DNA of 64,000 nucleotides from NCBI RefSeq assembly GCF_015694705.1, contig NZ_JADQDR010000005.1, positions 1-64,000 of the forward strand. Reading direction: 5' to 3'. Positions 45,947 through 54,751 of the stretch are shown here, one piece after another. Position numbers and translations under genes: made by a program. Position 1 is the stretch's first letter. Every line of letters starts with the position of its first letter. The notes under the pieces are model-generated. The model had not been told where the DNA came from and did not search any database. It saw nothing but the letters and a program-made list of their open reading frames with translations. The stretch comes from Pontibacter rufus. GTDB taxonomy: Bacteria > Bacteroidota > Bacteroidia > Cytophagales > Hymenobacteraceae.

Positions 45947-46756
45947 ATGTTAGAGATCATATATGAAGATGCGCAATATGTGGCCATCAACAAGCCGAAT
46001 GGACTATTGGTGCACCGTACCCGCATTGCCGAAGAGAAGAAAGAATTTGCACTGCAGCTGCTTCGCGATCAACTTGGTTATCACCTTTATCCTGTTCACC
46101 GGCTGGACCGCGGCACCTCCGGCGTGCTGTTGTTCGCTAAGAGCGCTGATGCTGCCGTACCCCTGGTGAATGCTTTTAAACTACGGGAAACAGACAAAGT
46201 ATATTTTGCTGTTGTGCGGGGTTATTCACCGCTTGAGGATACTATAGACAGCCCTATCCGGCCGGATAAAGATCATAAAGCAAAAGCACCGCAGGATGCC
46301 GTAACACACTATACCCGCCTGGCTACCGTTGAGTTGCCCATACCTGTGGGCCGCTATGCTACTGCCCGGTACAGCCTCGTAAAAGTGAAGCCCGAAACGG
46401 GCCGGATGCACCAGATACGAAAACACTTTGCGCACATCCGGCATTATGTTATCGGGGATAAACGGCATGGCGACTGGCGGCACAACCGCATGTTTCTGGA
46501 GGAATTGCACAGCCCTGCCCTGCTGCTGCATGCAGCCCAATTGGTTTTTGAGCACCCTTACACGGGCCGGCCTGTAAGTATAAAAGCGCAGTTTCCGGAC
46601 AACATGCGCCGCCTTTGCCGGCATTTTGGCTGGGGCGATGTGTTGCTACAGCAAAGTGAGTTGCCGCAGCCGGTACCGTTTAATACTGATGAAGCGCCCG
46701 TTTTGCCATTTCTACCTGCATGTGCGCCACCAGATCATTGTGATAATCCGCATTGA
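45947..46756 (+). CDS. truC: Pseudouridine synthase, RluA family (TruC-like)
   Basis: A 269-residue enzyme that converts uridine to pseudouridine in RNA. The catalytic aspartate is in H-R-L-D-R-G-T-S-G near residue 50. Other marks are the N-K-P-N-G-L-L-V-H opening, G-R-M-H-Q-I-R-K-H near the end of the catalytic domain, and the H-A-A-Q-L segment. The short length without an S4 domain fits TruC, which modifies tRNA U65. The last 77 bases overlap the convergent gene at 46680, so the tail may be longer than in homologues. Confidence 0.88.
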   Translation: MLEIIYEDAQYVAINKPNGLLVHRTRIAEEKKEFALQLLRDQLGYHLYPVHRLDRGTSGVLLFAKSADAAVPLVNAFKLRETDKVYFAVVRGYSPLEDTIDSPIRPDKDHKAKAPQDAVTHYTRLATVELPIPVGRYATARYSLVKVKPETGRMHQIRKHFAHIRHYVIGDKRHGDWRHNRMFLEELHSPALLLHAAQLVFEHPYTGRPVSIKAQFPDNMRRLCRHFGWGDVLLQQSELPQPVPFNTDEAPVLPFLPACAPPDHCDNPH

Positions 46757-47036
46757 TTACCATCAGCAGGTAAGCCATTGGCGATAAGCGCCAGTCCTGC
46801 ACTACTTCTCCTCCCCTGGATCGGAACACGACTTTGATGTTCTCACGTAGCGGCAGGTGCATGGAGGTGCACACTTCTGTGGCCCGTTTTAGGGCCTGGA
46901 GCAGATCTTCCATACTTTCGCAACCCTTCCGGCTTAACATATCGCTGGCATAAAAGGTAAGGTTTCTGTCGGCCAGGCTGTCAACAAAATCATCTATGGG
47001 GCTGTGGTACCCCGAACGCTCTAAGGAAACTATCAT
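46680..47036 (-). CDS. Conserved-looking protein of unknown function
   Basis: A 118-residue cytoplasmic protein, helical at both ends, with V-V-F-R-S-R-G-G-E-V-V-Q-D-W-R-L-S in the middle. I do not recognise its family. Its 3' end overlaps the tail of truC by 77 bases on the opposite strand, unusually long for a convergent pair. It lies 55 bases downstream of the J-domain gene on the same strand. Confidence 0.6.
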   Translation of the reverse strand: MIVSLERSGYHSPIDDFVDSLADRNLTFYASDMLSRKGCESMEDLLQALKRATEVCTSMHLPLRENIKVVFRSRGGEVVQDWRLSPMAYLLMVINADYHNDLVAHMQVEMAKRALHQY

Positions 47037-47091
47037 AGCTGGTAAAATGCTTAACTTCTTCTCAATCTCATATTTTATACTTGTTCATCCT

Positions 47092-48018
47092 TTACACCTG
47101 GGCTGTGCGGGCAGCCTGCATGTCGCGTAGCTGCTGCAGCAGGTTTTTCTCTTCGTCCGTCAGGTTTGTCGGCAGAGCCACTTCTATTTTTACGTACAAA
47201 TCGCCGTGCTTGTCGGTTTTGCCATAATGCGGCATTCCTTTTCCGCGCAGCCGGAGGGTTTTGCCATTTTGGGTACCGGCCGGAATTTTGAGCTTCAGCT
47301 GGCCACTCAGCGTATTTACCTGCGCATTGCCACCAAGTATAGCCGTAAACATGTCTACAGTAAGCGAGGTGTACAAATCATCTCCTTTGCGCTCAAAGCG
47401 CGGGTCCGGATGCACCCGGATGTTGATGTATAAATCGCCGCTGGCGCCTCCGCCCGCAGACGGGCCGCCCTTTCCATTGATGCGCAACGTCTGCCCGTCG
47501 GTTACGCCGGGTTTGGTTTTAATGCGTAGCTGCTGGCCATTTACGTTCAGTAAGCGGGCTGTACCTTCATAGGCTTCCTGCAGCGATATGTCCATCTCTG
47601 CCTGATAGTCCTGCCCCTGCGCGGCTCTGCCGGTGTGGTGGCCTCCGAACCCTGCAGCACGTCCCCCGCCGCCAAAAAACTGTTCAAAAAAGTCGGAGAA
47701 ACCGCCGCCTGCGCCCCCAAACATATCACCATAATCCCCCTGCGCATAGCCGCCCGGCTGCCGCTGGTACTGGCCTCCGCCTGCATTCTGAAACTGACGC
47801 CAGTTGGAGCCGAGCTGATCGTACTGTTTGCGTTTTTCTTCGTCGCCCAGCACCTCGTAGGCCTCACTAATGTCTTTAAACTTTTCTTCTGCGCCTTTAT
47901 CGTTTTTGTTTTTATCAGGGTGATATTTTTTTGCCAATGCACGGTATGCTTTCTTGATATCAGCTTGAGAGGCAGATTTCTCTACGCCCAAAACTTTGTA
48001 ATAGTCTTTATAGTCCAT
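47092..48018 (-). CDS. cbpA: J-domain co-chaperone, CbpA type
   Basis: A 308-residue DnaJ-family protein. Residues 1-70 are a J domain with the H-P-D motif (Y-H-P-D-K-N) that stimulates DnaK. A Gly/Phe/Gln-rich linker (about 75-135) is followed by the two beta-sandwich substrate domains. There is no zinc-finger cysteine cluster, which sets it apart from DnaJ and matches CbpA. It is cytoplasmic. A terminator lies between this gene and the Pmp3-type gene. Confidence 0.9.
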   Translation of the reverse strand: MDYKDYYKVLGVEKSASQADIKKAYRALAKKYHPDKNKNDKGAEEKFKDISEAYEVLGDEEKRKQYDQLGSNWRQFQNAGGGQYQRQPGGYAQGDYGDMFGGAGGGFSDFFEQFFGGGGRAAGFGGHHTGRAAQGQDYQAEMDISLQEAYEGTARLLNVNGQQLRIKTKPGVTDGQTLRINGKGGPSAGGGASGDLYINIRVHPDPRFERKGDDLYTSLTVDMFTAILGGNAQVNTLSGQLKLKIPAGTQNGKTLRLRGKGMPHYGKTDKHGDLYVKIEVALPTNLTDEEKNLLQQLRDMQAARTAQV

Positions 48019-48111
48019 GCTATTGTTAGATTTTATTTTGCGTAAGTATAAATGACTTCCTTCTGATATTTAACGGATGTTGAAATTTAGAGGTTTACAT
48101 CCTCATCCTAA

Positions 48112-48148
48112 AACAAAAAAGCACCGGGCTCTCCGGTGCTTTTTTGTT
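48112..48148. terminator. Bidirectional-type terminator
   Basis: Arms 48112-48127 and 48133-48148 pair perfectly (GCACCGG core) with a 5-base loop and A6/T6 flanks. It ends the minus-strand Pmp3-type gene, whose stop is at 48168. Confidence 0.92.
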
Positions 48149-48167
48149 ACTTATTGTGCAGCTAAAT

Positions 48168-48782
48168 TTATATGGTATCGGTTACCACCAATAAGGCATA
48201 AATAATGCCCGGTATTATGAACAGCAGCCACAGGATGATGCTGATCCAGAAGGAAGTATCGATGCCGTCGTGCAGGAACACAGCCAGCGGCGGCAGCAGA
48301 ATGGCCAGGATAATTTCTATAATAGAGGTACTGTTCGCGCCCTGGTACATAGCTTCTTTCACTTCTTTTTTCAGCTCTCTTTTTTCAGCCTTCGTCATAG
48401 AAGCCAGCTTTTCTTTGGCCATAGCCAATGCCTCCGCTTCTGTAACTGTTTTTACCTCTGCTTTAGGTGCTACCGTTGCGGCTGCAACCGGAGCTTTGGC
48501 TGGTGCAATGGTTTTTTGTGGTACTGCTACCGGAGCGGCCGCGGTACTGGCCTGCAACACAGGCTCTTCTGCTGTGGCAGCATCCTTTTCCTGGGCGGCA
48601 GCCAGGGCTACTTCAGCTAAGGTAGGCGCTGCAACTTCTGCCGGAGCAGGCTTTTGCTTCACCTGGTTATAAGCTTCCGTCTTGCTGGGTGCATATTCAT
48701 AATATTTAGCTGAGTTACATGCAAACAGCAATTGCCCCATAATCAGGACCATAGCCAGGTTCAGTAAACTTTTCAGTTTCAT
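48168..48782 (-). CDS. Lipoprotein with C-terminal Pmp3/YqaE membrane domain
   Basis: A 204-residue protein with an unusual layout. It starts with a lipoprotein-type signal (F-A-C, Cys22), continues with about 100 residues rich in Ala, Pro, Val and Lys, then a charged helix with repeated K-E. It ends with a Pmp3/YqaE domain of two hydrophobic helices: I-L-L-P-P-L-A-V-F-L-H-D-G and W-L-L-F-I-I-P-G-I-I-Y-A-L. Pmp3 proteins modulate membrane potential in yeast. The start at 48782 gives a clean signal; the frame is open 21 codons upstream. Confidence 0.8.
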   Translation of the reverse strand: MKLKSLLNLAMVLIMGQLLFACNSAKYYEYAPSKTEAYNQVKQKPAPAEVAAPTLAEVALAAAQEKDAATAEEPVLQASTAAAPVAVPQKTIAPAKAPVAAATVAPKAEVKTVTEAEALAMAKEKLASMTKAEKRELKKEVKEAMYQGANSTSIIEIILAILLPPLAVFLHDGIDTSFWISIILWLLFIIPGIIYALLVVTDTI

Positions 48783-48914
48783 AGTTTTAAGGATTAAGTT
48801 AATAAATAATTTAAGGTGAATCTGTACAATGCCAAGCATAGTCATTCTTGATTGAATACTCTTTAAAGTCTGATTTTGTTGTGAATTTTACTTTTAAAAC
48901 GTTATATATGGATT

Positions 48915-49637
48915 TCATTTGTTAGTACCGGGTGCAGCGCCGGTTTGCACTAGTCCCGGTTGCAAAGCTGTTTTTAGCTGAAGCCTGATGCTTTCCCAGC
49001 GGGATTGATCGCATTCAGGAAAACACTGGTTTACTTCCAGCTCAATCCCCAGGTATTGATCATCCGTAAACTTCCGGCGCAGGTACGCCGGCAATCCATC
49101 CGCTACGCCCAGGTAAGGATAATTGAAACGTACCTGCAAGCCGGTATCCTGTTTCAGCAGTTGCGCTTTCCAGTTTTTACAGAAGTTTTTTTCGTCTTTT
49201 CGCTTTGGGTCAAACAGCAAACCGATATCAGCGTGGCGCTGTTCTCCGTTCAGTACCGGCGTAAAGGTATGTACGGCAAGATGCAGCACCTGCCCGCCTG
49301 CCTGCACGAGTTGCTCCACCGTTTGCAGCACGCTGTTCCGATAAGGATAGTAGTATTGCTGAAGTATAAATTCCTTCTCCGCCTGAGGCAGCGCTTTTGT
49401 AAACGCAGAAAAAATATTCCTGTGATGCAGCGACCGGTTCAAATCTACCAGAAGGCGCGACGTTTCAGAGAAAAAGCTGGCTTTTGCCATATCCTGCAGA
49501 TCATGAAAAAGCGTTAAAGCGCCGATGTCGTAGCCCAGATGCGAGGCCAGCACCTGCTCCTGTCCCTCAAATAAAACACGGAAAGCAGCCGGCACGTGGT
49601 TGCCGCCATGCTCACATGTCAGCAGGAGGTTCAGCAT
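48915..49637 (-). CDS. N-formylglutamate amidohydrolase-like enzyme
   Basis: A 240-residue member of the N-formylglutamate amidohydrolase family (PF05013), zinc amidases related to aminoacylases. Typical parts are the T-C-E-H-G-G-N opening, S-R-L-L-V-D-L-N-R-S, and H-L-A-V-H-T-F-T-P, which hold probable zinc ligands and the active-site arginine. It is the last gene of a four-gene minus-strand operon and overlaps the GCS2-like gene by 7 bases. In this setting it probably removes or edits an amide product rather than serving histidine breakdown. Confidence 0.85.
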   Translation of the reverse strand: MLNLLLTCEHGGNHVPAAFRVLFEGQEQVLASHLGYDIGALTLFHDLQDMAKASFFSETSRLLVDLNRSLHHRNIFSAFTKALPQAEKEFILQQYYYPYRNSVLQTVEQLVQAGGQVLHLAVHTFTPVLNGEQRHADIGLLFDPKRKDEKNFCKNWKAQLLKQDTGLQVRFNYPYLGVADGLPAYLRRKFTDDQYLGIELEVNQCFPECDQSRWESIRLQLKTALQPGLVQTGAAPGTNK

Positions 49638-50887
49638 ACTTTTTCAGGTATAAACATTTTACCTTCGCTGAGGCAGACGGCAAGCTGTCTGTATACTTGC
49701 CTGATAGCTGCTTCCGAAGGGTTTGTGCCCACTGCCTCTAAAATGCGCTTCGAGAGGTTGCCCCTGGTAAGTATAGTATCCAGCGCCTGCGCCACCTCCG
49801 GTTGCCCGTTCAAATCCGGCAGCTGCGCCGCTAAATGATTCCATAGCGTACCCGCCGTAGTATGTGCATTATCGCTGAAGCCAAAGCATCTTACAAATTC
49901 TTTGTCTGTGAGCACCGTTTCCTGGCCATCCTTTATCACACCGAGCAACACCGTGGCCAGCCTGTTCTCGTCCCATTGCTTTAGTTCATCTATACTAACC
50001 CATCGCTCCGCTGCCAGGGCTTGTATTACGGCCACGACCAGTTGCAATACCGCTATATCCGCCAGCGGACATTCCTGAATATCCAACAGGCGTATTTCAA
50101 TGGCATTGCGGCTGAAACGGGCAATCGCGCCGCGCGAGTTGAGGAATTCGTCCTGCAGAATACCCTCCGGATCATAAGGCGCCATGTCGTTGTAGATGGG
50201 CTGCAGAATCTGCTGTTCGTAAGCCTGCCTGCTGAAAACCGCCTCCGGAATGATTTTGCCGGCCACACGCGGTATTTTATCCTGATTATGGCGGTATACT
50301 TCCAGCCGAGTATCCTGGTAACCGCTGATATTGCCGTCCAGGATTGGCGACGAGGCACTAAGGGCCGGAATAAGGGGCAAGACGAGCCGGATGGCAGCGT
50401 GCAGCTTTTCAAACTCCTCATCTCCGCTGAAAGGCAGGTTCAGGTGCGTGCTCTGCAGATTAGCCCAGCCATGCCCCCGGCAATCGAATACGCGATTGTA
50501 CGCTTCATATACGGCGTTGTGCTCATGTGGCCACAGCCTGGTTTCAGTAAAGGGATTCATGAGCGGGTGCGCGCCCGAGGGCAGCAGACAAGCGTTATAC
50601 TTTGCTAGCATCCGGTTTATTTTGCGCACATGCTCCTGAAACCGGAGGTACAGTCCTGCCAGCGATTTTACCGGCCCCTGCGTTTTAAGTTCCACCACGT
50701 GCAGCACCAACTCATTGCTCCAGGCAATGTCGCCAAATTCCACGTCTGATACGTACGCACCTGCTTCGTCATAAATCAGCTTATCGGCAAGGGGCGCTAC
50801 CTGCAGCGTATCCGCGTGTACGATCATGTATTCCAGCTCCACGCCATATCCTTCGAAGAGGTGCAGGGGCTTTGATGGATTATTCAT
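49631..50887 (-). CDS. GCS2-family carboxylate-amine ligase
   Basis: A 418-residue ATP-dependent ligase related to plant-type glutamate-cysteine ligase (PF04107). The E-G-Y-G-V-E-L-E-Y opening supplies metal-binding glutamates, and further family segments include S-G-A-H-P, the H-E-H-N turn, S-T-H-L-N-L-P and N-A-I-E-I-R-L. It should form an amide bond between a carboxylate and an amine through a phosphorylated intermediate. It overlaps the RimK-like gene by 4 bases and the amidohydrolase gene by 7. Substrates cannot be read from sequence; true glutathione synthesis seems unlikely given the partners. Confidence 0.85.
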   Translation of the reverse strand: MNNPSKPLHLFEGYGVELEYMIVHADTLQVAPLADKLIYDEAGAYVSDVEFGDIAWSNELVLHVVELKTQGPVKSLAGLYLRFQEHVRKINRMLAKYNACLLPSGAHPLMNPFTETRLWPHEHNAVYEAYNRVFDCRGHGWANLQSTHLNLPFSGDEEFEKLHAAIRLVLPLIPALSASSPILDGNISGYQDTRLEVYRHNQDKIPRVAGKIIPEAVFSRQAYEQQILQPIYNDMAPYDPEGILQDEFLNSRGAIARFSRNAIEIRLLDIQECPLADIAVLQLVVAVIQALAAERWVSIDELKQWDENRLATVLLGVIKDGQETVLTDKEFVRCFGFSDNAHTTAGTLWNHLAAQLPDLNGQPEVAQALDTILTRGNLSKRILEAVGTNPSEAAIRQVYRQLAVCLSEGKMFIPEKVC

Positions 50888-52353
50888 TCGGGTCGGGCTT
50901 GTTTATGGTTGTCGATGCGGCGCTTGATGGACTTGATAATGGCCGTATACAGATCTTTTTTCAGAATTTTGTCTTCGCACCCGGCATCTATACTTGGATT
51001 GTCGTTTATCTCGATGACGTAAGCTTTGCCATTGATGTCTTTCAAATCCACGCCATATAAGCCATCTCCAATCAGGTTAGCGGCTTTCAGGGCCGTATGC
51101 AGCACATGAAACGGCACTTGTTCAAAGGCTACTGTTTCGCCTGCCCCTTCCTCGTCCTGCTTCTTTTTACCATTCCAGTTATAGATCTGCCAGTGGCCTT
51201 TTGCCATAAAATACTTGCAGGCATAAAGCGGTTGCCTGTCCAGTATGCCGATGCGCCAGTCATAATCGGTGGGTGTGTACTCCTGCCCGATGATGAGTTC
51301 GGAATCTTCGAGCATCCTGTCCAGTTCCTGGTGCAGGCTCGCGTTGTCTTTGGCTTTCACAACGCCCATCGAAAAGGAGCTGTCCGGCTTCTTCAGTACG
51401 CAGGGTAATCCCAGTTCTGCCTCCACCTGATTCCGGTTATCTTTGTGGATGATCATGGTTTTGGGGACGGGCACTTTCGCTTTGGCCAGCAGCTCGGCCA
51501 AGTATACTTTGTTGGTGCAGCGCAATATAGAAACCGGATCGTCTATCACCACCAGCCCCTCGGCAAAGGCTTTGCGCGAAAAGCGATAGGTATGATGGTT
51601 TACGGCCGTCGTTTCGCGAATAAACAGTGCATCGAACTCAGCCAGGCGGCGGTAATCGTCTTTGGTGATAAGCTCGGTATAAAAGCCCATACTCTCGGCA
51701 GCCTCTACAAAATGCTGAATAGCTCTCTCGTTGGAAGGCGGCGCTTTTTCCATCGGATCTACCAGGATGGCCAGATCATAGATTTTGCGCGTAAGCCTGA
51801 CCCCGGCAAAACGGTGGCGCGCAAAGTATGACCTGGCAAAATCGATCATGTAGCTGCGGTGATCTTCCGGCACTTCGTTTACCGGTATAGGCGAAATGCT
51901 CTGCAGCACCCAGGCATCTTTGTACACAAACTGCGCGCGCAGCAAGGGAGCCTGAAATAAATCGTGCAGCTGTTTGCTGAGCTTCTCATACTTTTTAGCC
52001 AGGTTCTGCCCGAAGTATATACTTAAGGTGAAAGTTCCGGAACGCAGGCTGCCCAGGCTTTTCTGGATCAGTTCATCTATCTCTACTGTAATCGCCCGCA
52101 CGATGGTAGGACTTTTCAGATCCTGCATGGTGGTTACGCTGGGGATGGCTTTGTGGCCCCGCGCTTCTGCCAGCAGCGATACATAATAGCCGGCGCTTTG
52201 GTAACGGTAAGAGCGGCAAAGGTTAAATATCCGGGCGTTTTTGATGTCAGTATAAGCGGTATCTGTCAGGTATTTTTGTGCCGCCACCACCTCTACCTCT
52301 TCCAGTGGCACCTCCCAGTCGCGGAGGTTGTCCACTACAACAATTTTGCGCAT
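50884..52353 (-). CDS. RimK-like ATP-grasp ligase with N-terminal RLAN-type domain
   Basis: A 489-residue protein. Residues 1-190 resemble the RimK-like ATP-grasp N-terminal (RLAN) domain. The C-terminal 270 residues are an ATP-grasp ligase: V-L-K-K-P-D-S-S-F-S-M-G-V near 330 binds ATP, D-W-R-I-G-I-L follows, and E-I-N-D-N-P-S near 455 binds magnesium. RimK-type enzymes add amino acids to a carboxyl group of a peptide or small molecule. The start is separated from the peptidase gene by 2 bases and its end overlaps the GCS2 gene by 4. Confidence 0.88.
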   Translation of the reverse strand: MRKIVVVDNLRDWEVPLEEVEVVAAQKYLTDTAYTDIKNARIFNLCRSYRYQSAGYYVSLLAEARGHKAIPSVTTMQDLKSPTIVRAITVEIDELIQKSLGSLRSGTFTLSIYFGQNLAKKYEKLSKQLHDLFQAPLLRAQFVYKDAWVLQSISPIPVNEVPEDHRSYMIDFARSYFARHRFAGVRLTRKIYDLAILVDPMEKAPPSNERAIQHFVEAAESMGFYTELITKDDYRRLAEFDALFIRETTAVNHHTYRFSRKAFAEGLVVIDDPVSILRCTNKVYLAELLAKAKVPVPKTMIIHKDNRNQVEAELGLPCVLKKPDSSFSMGVVKAKDNASLHQELDRMLEDSELIIGQEYTPTDYDWRIGILDRQPLYACKYFMAKGHWQIYNWNGKKKQDEEGAGETVAFEQVPFHVLHTALKAANLIGDGLYGVDLKDINGKAYVIEINDNPSIDAGCEDKILKKDLYTAIIKSIKRRIDNHKQARPE

Positions 52354-52355
52354 GT

Positions 52356-53078
52356 TTATACTTGCTGAGGTTCTTTTGTAAGCGGTTGTATGGCCAGCAG
52401 GTTCGCATCGAAGGTGGCCAGGCCCAGCATGATGGCATTTATCAGGTGCGAAGCGCTTACTTCATAATAATTGTCTTTGGAGTAAGGATTTTCACGGTAC
52501 GGATCAGCAACAATTATCTTTTTCTGATCTTCTCCGAAGCCGCACAGCACCACGAAATGCCCCACCGGCAAACCGCTTACATCGTCATAAACCGAGTTGC
52601 CGTTCTCATCCGTTGTTTCGCGGGCGCTTAGATATAAATAAGTAGCGCTAAGCCCCGTAAGCAGCGGAATGCCGCGCTCCAGGTACTCGCGCAGCAGCGC
52701 TTTGGTCAGGTCGCGGCACTTTATTTCGCCGCCCAGCCGCAGGAAATCAATGTAAGCCTGTGTGGCGCGTAGCAGTTTCCTCCCTTTTTTTACCTCCGCC
52801 TGCTGTTCCAGTCTGTGGATTACCTCTTCGTTGCTCAACCCAATCCAGGTGGGGTCGAAAACATGTAAATTGTAAGTATAAATGGTGGCCCTGTAACCGC
52901 GCCGCAGCGCATGGCAGGCCAGCAGCACTTCCAGCGTGCCGCCTTCGTCCAGGTAAGGCACTTCTTTGATGACCTCCCCGAGCGAAATAGGATCTTTGAA
53001 ATACCGGTATACGGCGTGCAGACTGGTGGGGCCGCAGGTAGAATCGTCGGGCTGGGTATGTATCTTTATCGGAATCAC
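52356..53078 (-). CDS. C39-like cysteine peptidase
   Basis: A 240-residue papain-fold peptidase of the C39-like group, without a signal peptide. Cys15 in D-D-S-T-C-G-P-T-S, His174 in V-G-H-F-V-V-L and Asp192 in V-A-D-P-Y make a plausible catalytic triad. C39 enzymes usually cut after a double glycine; G-G occurs around residue 46 but no substrate peptide gene is apparent next to it. It is the first gene of the operon with the RimK-like, GCS2 and amidohydrolase genes, 2 bases before the ligase start. Confidence 0.85.
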   Translation of the reverse strand: MIPIKIHTQPDDSTCGPTSLHAVYRYFKDPISLGEVIKEVPYLDEGGTLEVLLACHALRRGYRATIYTYNLHVFDPTWIGLSNEEVIHRLEQQAEVKKGRKLLRATQAYIDFLRLGGEIKCRDLTKALLREYLERGIPLLTGLSATYLYLSARETTDENGNSVYDDVSGLPVGHFVVLCGFGEDQKKIIVADPYRENPYSKDNYYEVSASHLINAIMLGLATFDANLLAIQPLTKEPQQV

Positions 53079-53349
53079 GGGCTGGCAGCTTTATCTTCGT
53101 AAAAGAACCAATGTGCCTGTTATACGTGGCCGGAAGTATAAGTTTTATACTTTGCCGGAAAGTAAAATGCAGCTAAGTGCACACAGGCCTTTCGCAGACC
53201 AGCGGGAAAAGCACCCGGATGCCTTTTGCCTGAACCTATGCTCCATTTGCTGAATCGTGATTGAGATTATACGCCCGTTATATGTAGTATCTTTCTGCGC
53301 AGGTATGATTTCCGCTGACGATTCAGAATGGCGTGAAATTAGTTTATAC

Positions 53350-54684
53350 TTACCGATTCAGCAACAGGCGATAGGCTTCTTCCACGCGTTCAAAGTTAAA
53401 TTCCTGCAGCAGCTTGTCCATTTGTGCGGCAACCTGCCCGTTGCACAGGTTGCCGATGCTCCCCTCGTGCGTGTGCGTTACAGAAGCGGGCACCGCAAAA
53501 GTACCTGCTTCTATACTTTGGCCAACTGCTTTGTAGGCATCCCGAAAGGCTGCGCCATCCAAAACAAGCGCGTTTACCGCGTCCACGCTGAACAGGTATT
53601 TATACTTCTCTTCTTTTAAAATGTCTTGCCTTATTTGCAGCTGCGGCAGCACATAGGTCAGGATGCCAAGACAATCCTGCAGCTCCCGGAAAGCAGGGAA
53701 AAGCGATTCTTTGAGCACCTGCAGATCGCGGTGATAACCGGAAGGCAGGTTCACGAGCAGCATCGCTATTTCAGTGGGCAGTGCCTGCAGCCGGTTGCAC
53801 TTGCCACGCACCAGTTCCAGCACATCGGGGTTCTTTTTGTGCGGCATAATGCTGGAGCCGGTGGTCAGGGTGTCAGGCAGACTCACAAAACCAAAGTTCT
53901 GACTCATGTACAGGCACAGGTCCATGGCCATTTTAGCCAGCGTTGCCGCCACAGAGCCTAGGCCGATACTCACTATTTTCTCGGTTTTGCCACGGCCCAT
54001 CTGGGCGTATACCACGTTGTAGTTCATCGTTGCAAAACCCAGCAGATCCGTGGTAAGTTGGCGGTTGAGCGGAAACGAGGAGCCATAGCCGGCAGCGGAA
54101 CCCAGCGGATTTTTGTCCGCGATTTTGTAAGCCGCCAGTAACAGTTGCATGTCATCCGTCAGACTTTCAGCATAGGCTCCGAACCACAGGCCAAAAGAAG
54201 AGGGCATGGCTACCTGCAGGTGCGTATAACCCGGCAGCAGCACATCCTTGTGCCGCTCACTCAGTTGCTGAAGCTCTTTGAATAGCGCATTAACTTGCTC
54301 AACAATGTTTTGCAACTGGCTCCTGAAGTATAACTTTAAATCCAGCAGCACCTGATCGTTGCGGGAGCGGCCGCTATGGATTTTCTTGCCAGCCTCCCCT
54401 ATCCGCCGTGTCAGTTCCAGCTCTACCTGCGAATGAATATCTTCCATGCCTGGCTCTATAGCAAAAGCACCTGCTTCAATTTGCCCGTAGATATCCCTTA
54501 ACTCGGCCTGCAAAAGTTCCAGTTCTTCTGCAGACAACAGCCCTATACTTTGCAACATACGCGTGTGCGCCAGCGAGCCCAGCACATCAAATGCTGCCAG
54601 TTCCATGTCGAGTTCCGGATCTTTGCCTACCGTAAACCGTTCGATTTCTTTTGCTGTATGGGTGTCTTTCTGCCAGAGTTTCAT
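53350..54684 (-). CDS. argH: Argininosuccinate lyase
   Basis: A 444-residue enzyme of the last step of arginine synthesis, splitting argininosuccinate into arginine and fumarate. The fumarase-superfamily signature G-S-S-I-M-P-H-K-K-N-P-D is intact, as are the S-R-N-D-Q segment near 115 and T-H-L-Q. The length is normal. It is the last gene of the arginine cluster, 67 bases after the argE-like gene. A 271-base gap separates it from the amidoligase operon. Confidence 0.95.
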   Translation of the reverse strand: MKLWQKDTHTAKEIERFTVGKDPELDMELAAFDVLGSLAHTRMLQSIGLLSAEELELLQAELRDIYGQIEAGAFAIEPGMEDIHSQVELELTRRIGEAGKKIHSGRSRNDQVLLDLKLYFRSQLQNIVEQVNALFKELQQLSERHKDVLLPGYTHLQVAMPSSFGLWFGAYAESLTDDMQLLLAAYKIADKNPLGSAAGYGSSFPLNRQLTTDLLGFATMNYNVVYAQMGRGKTEKIVSIGLGSVAATLAKMAMDLCLYMSQNFGFVSLPDTLTTGSSIMPHKKNPDVLELVRGKCNRLQALPTEIAMLLVNLPSGYHRDLQVLKESLFPAFRELQDCLGILTYVLPQLQIRQDILKEEKYKYLFSVDAVNALVLDGAAFRDAYKAVGQSIEAGTFAVPASVTHTHEGSIGNLCNGQVAAQMDKLLQEFNFERVEEAYRLLLNR

Positions 54685-54751
54685 AGAGTATGGTGCTAAT
54701 TTTTTAATGTGCTGGTGTGTTGATTTAAAATGTATACCTGAATTGTTGTGC

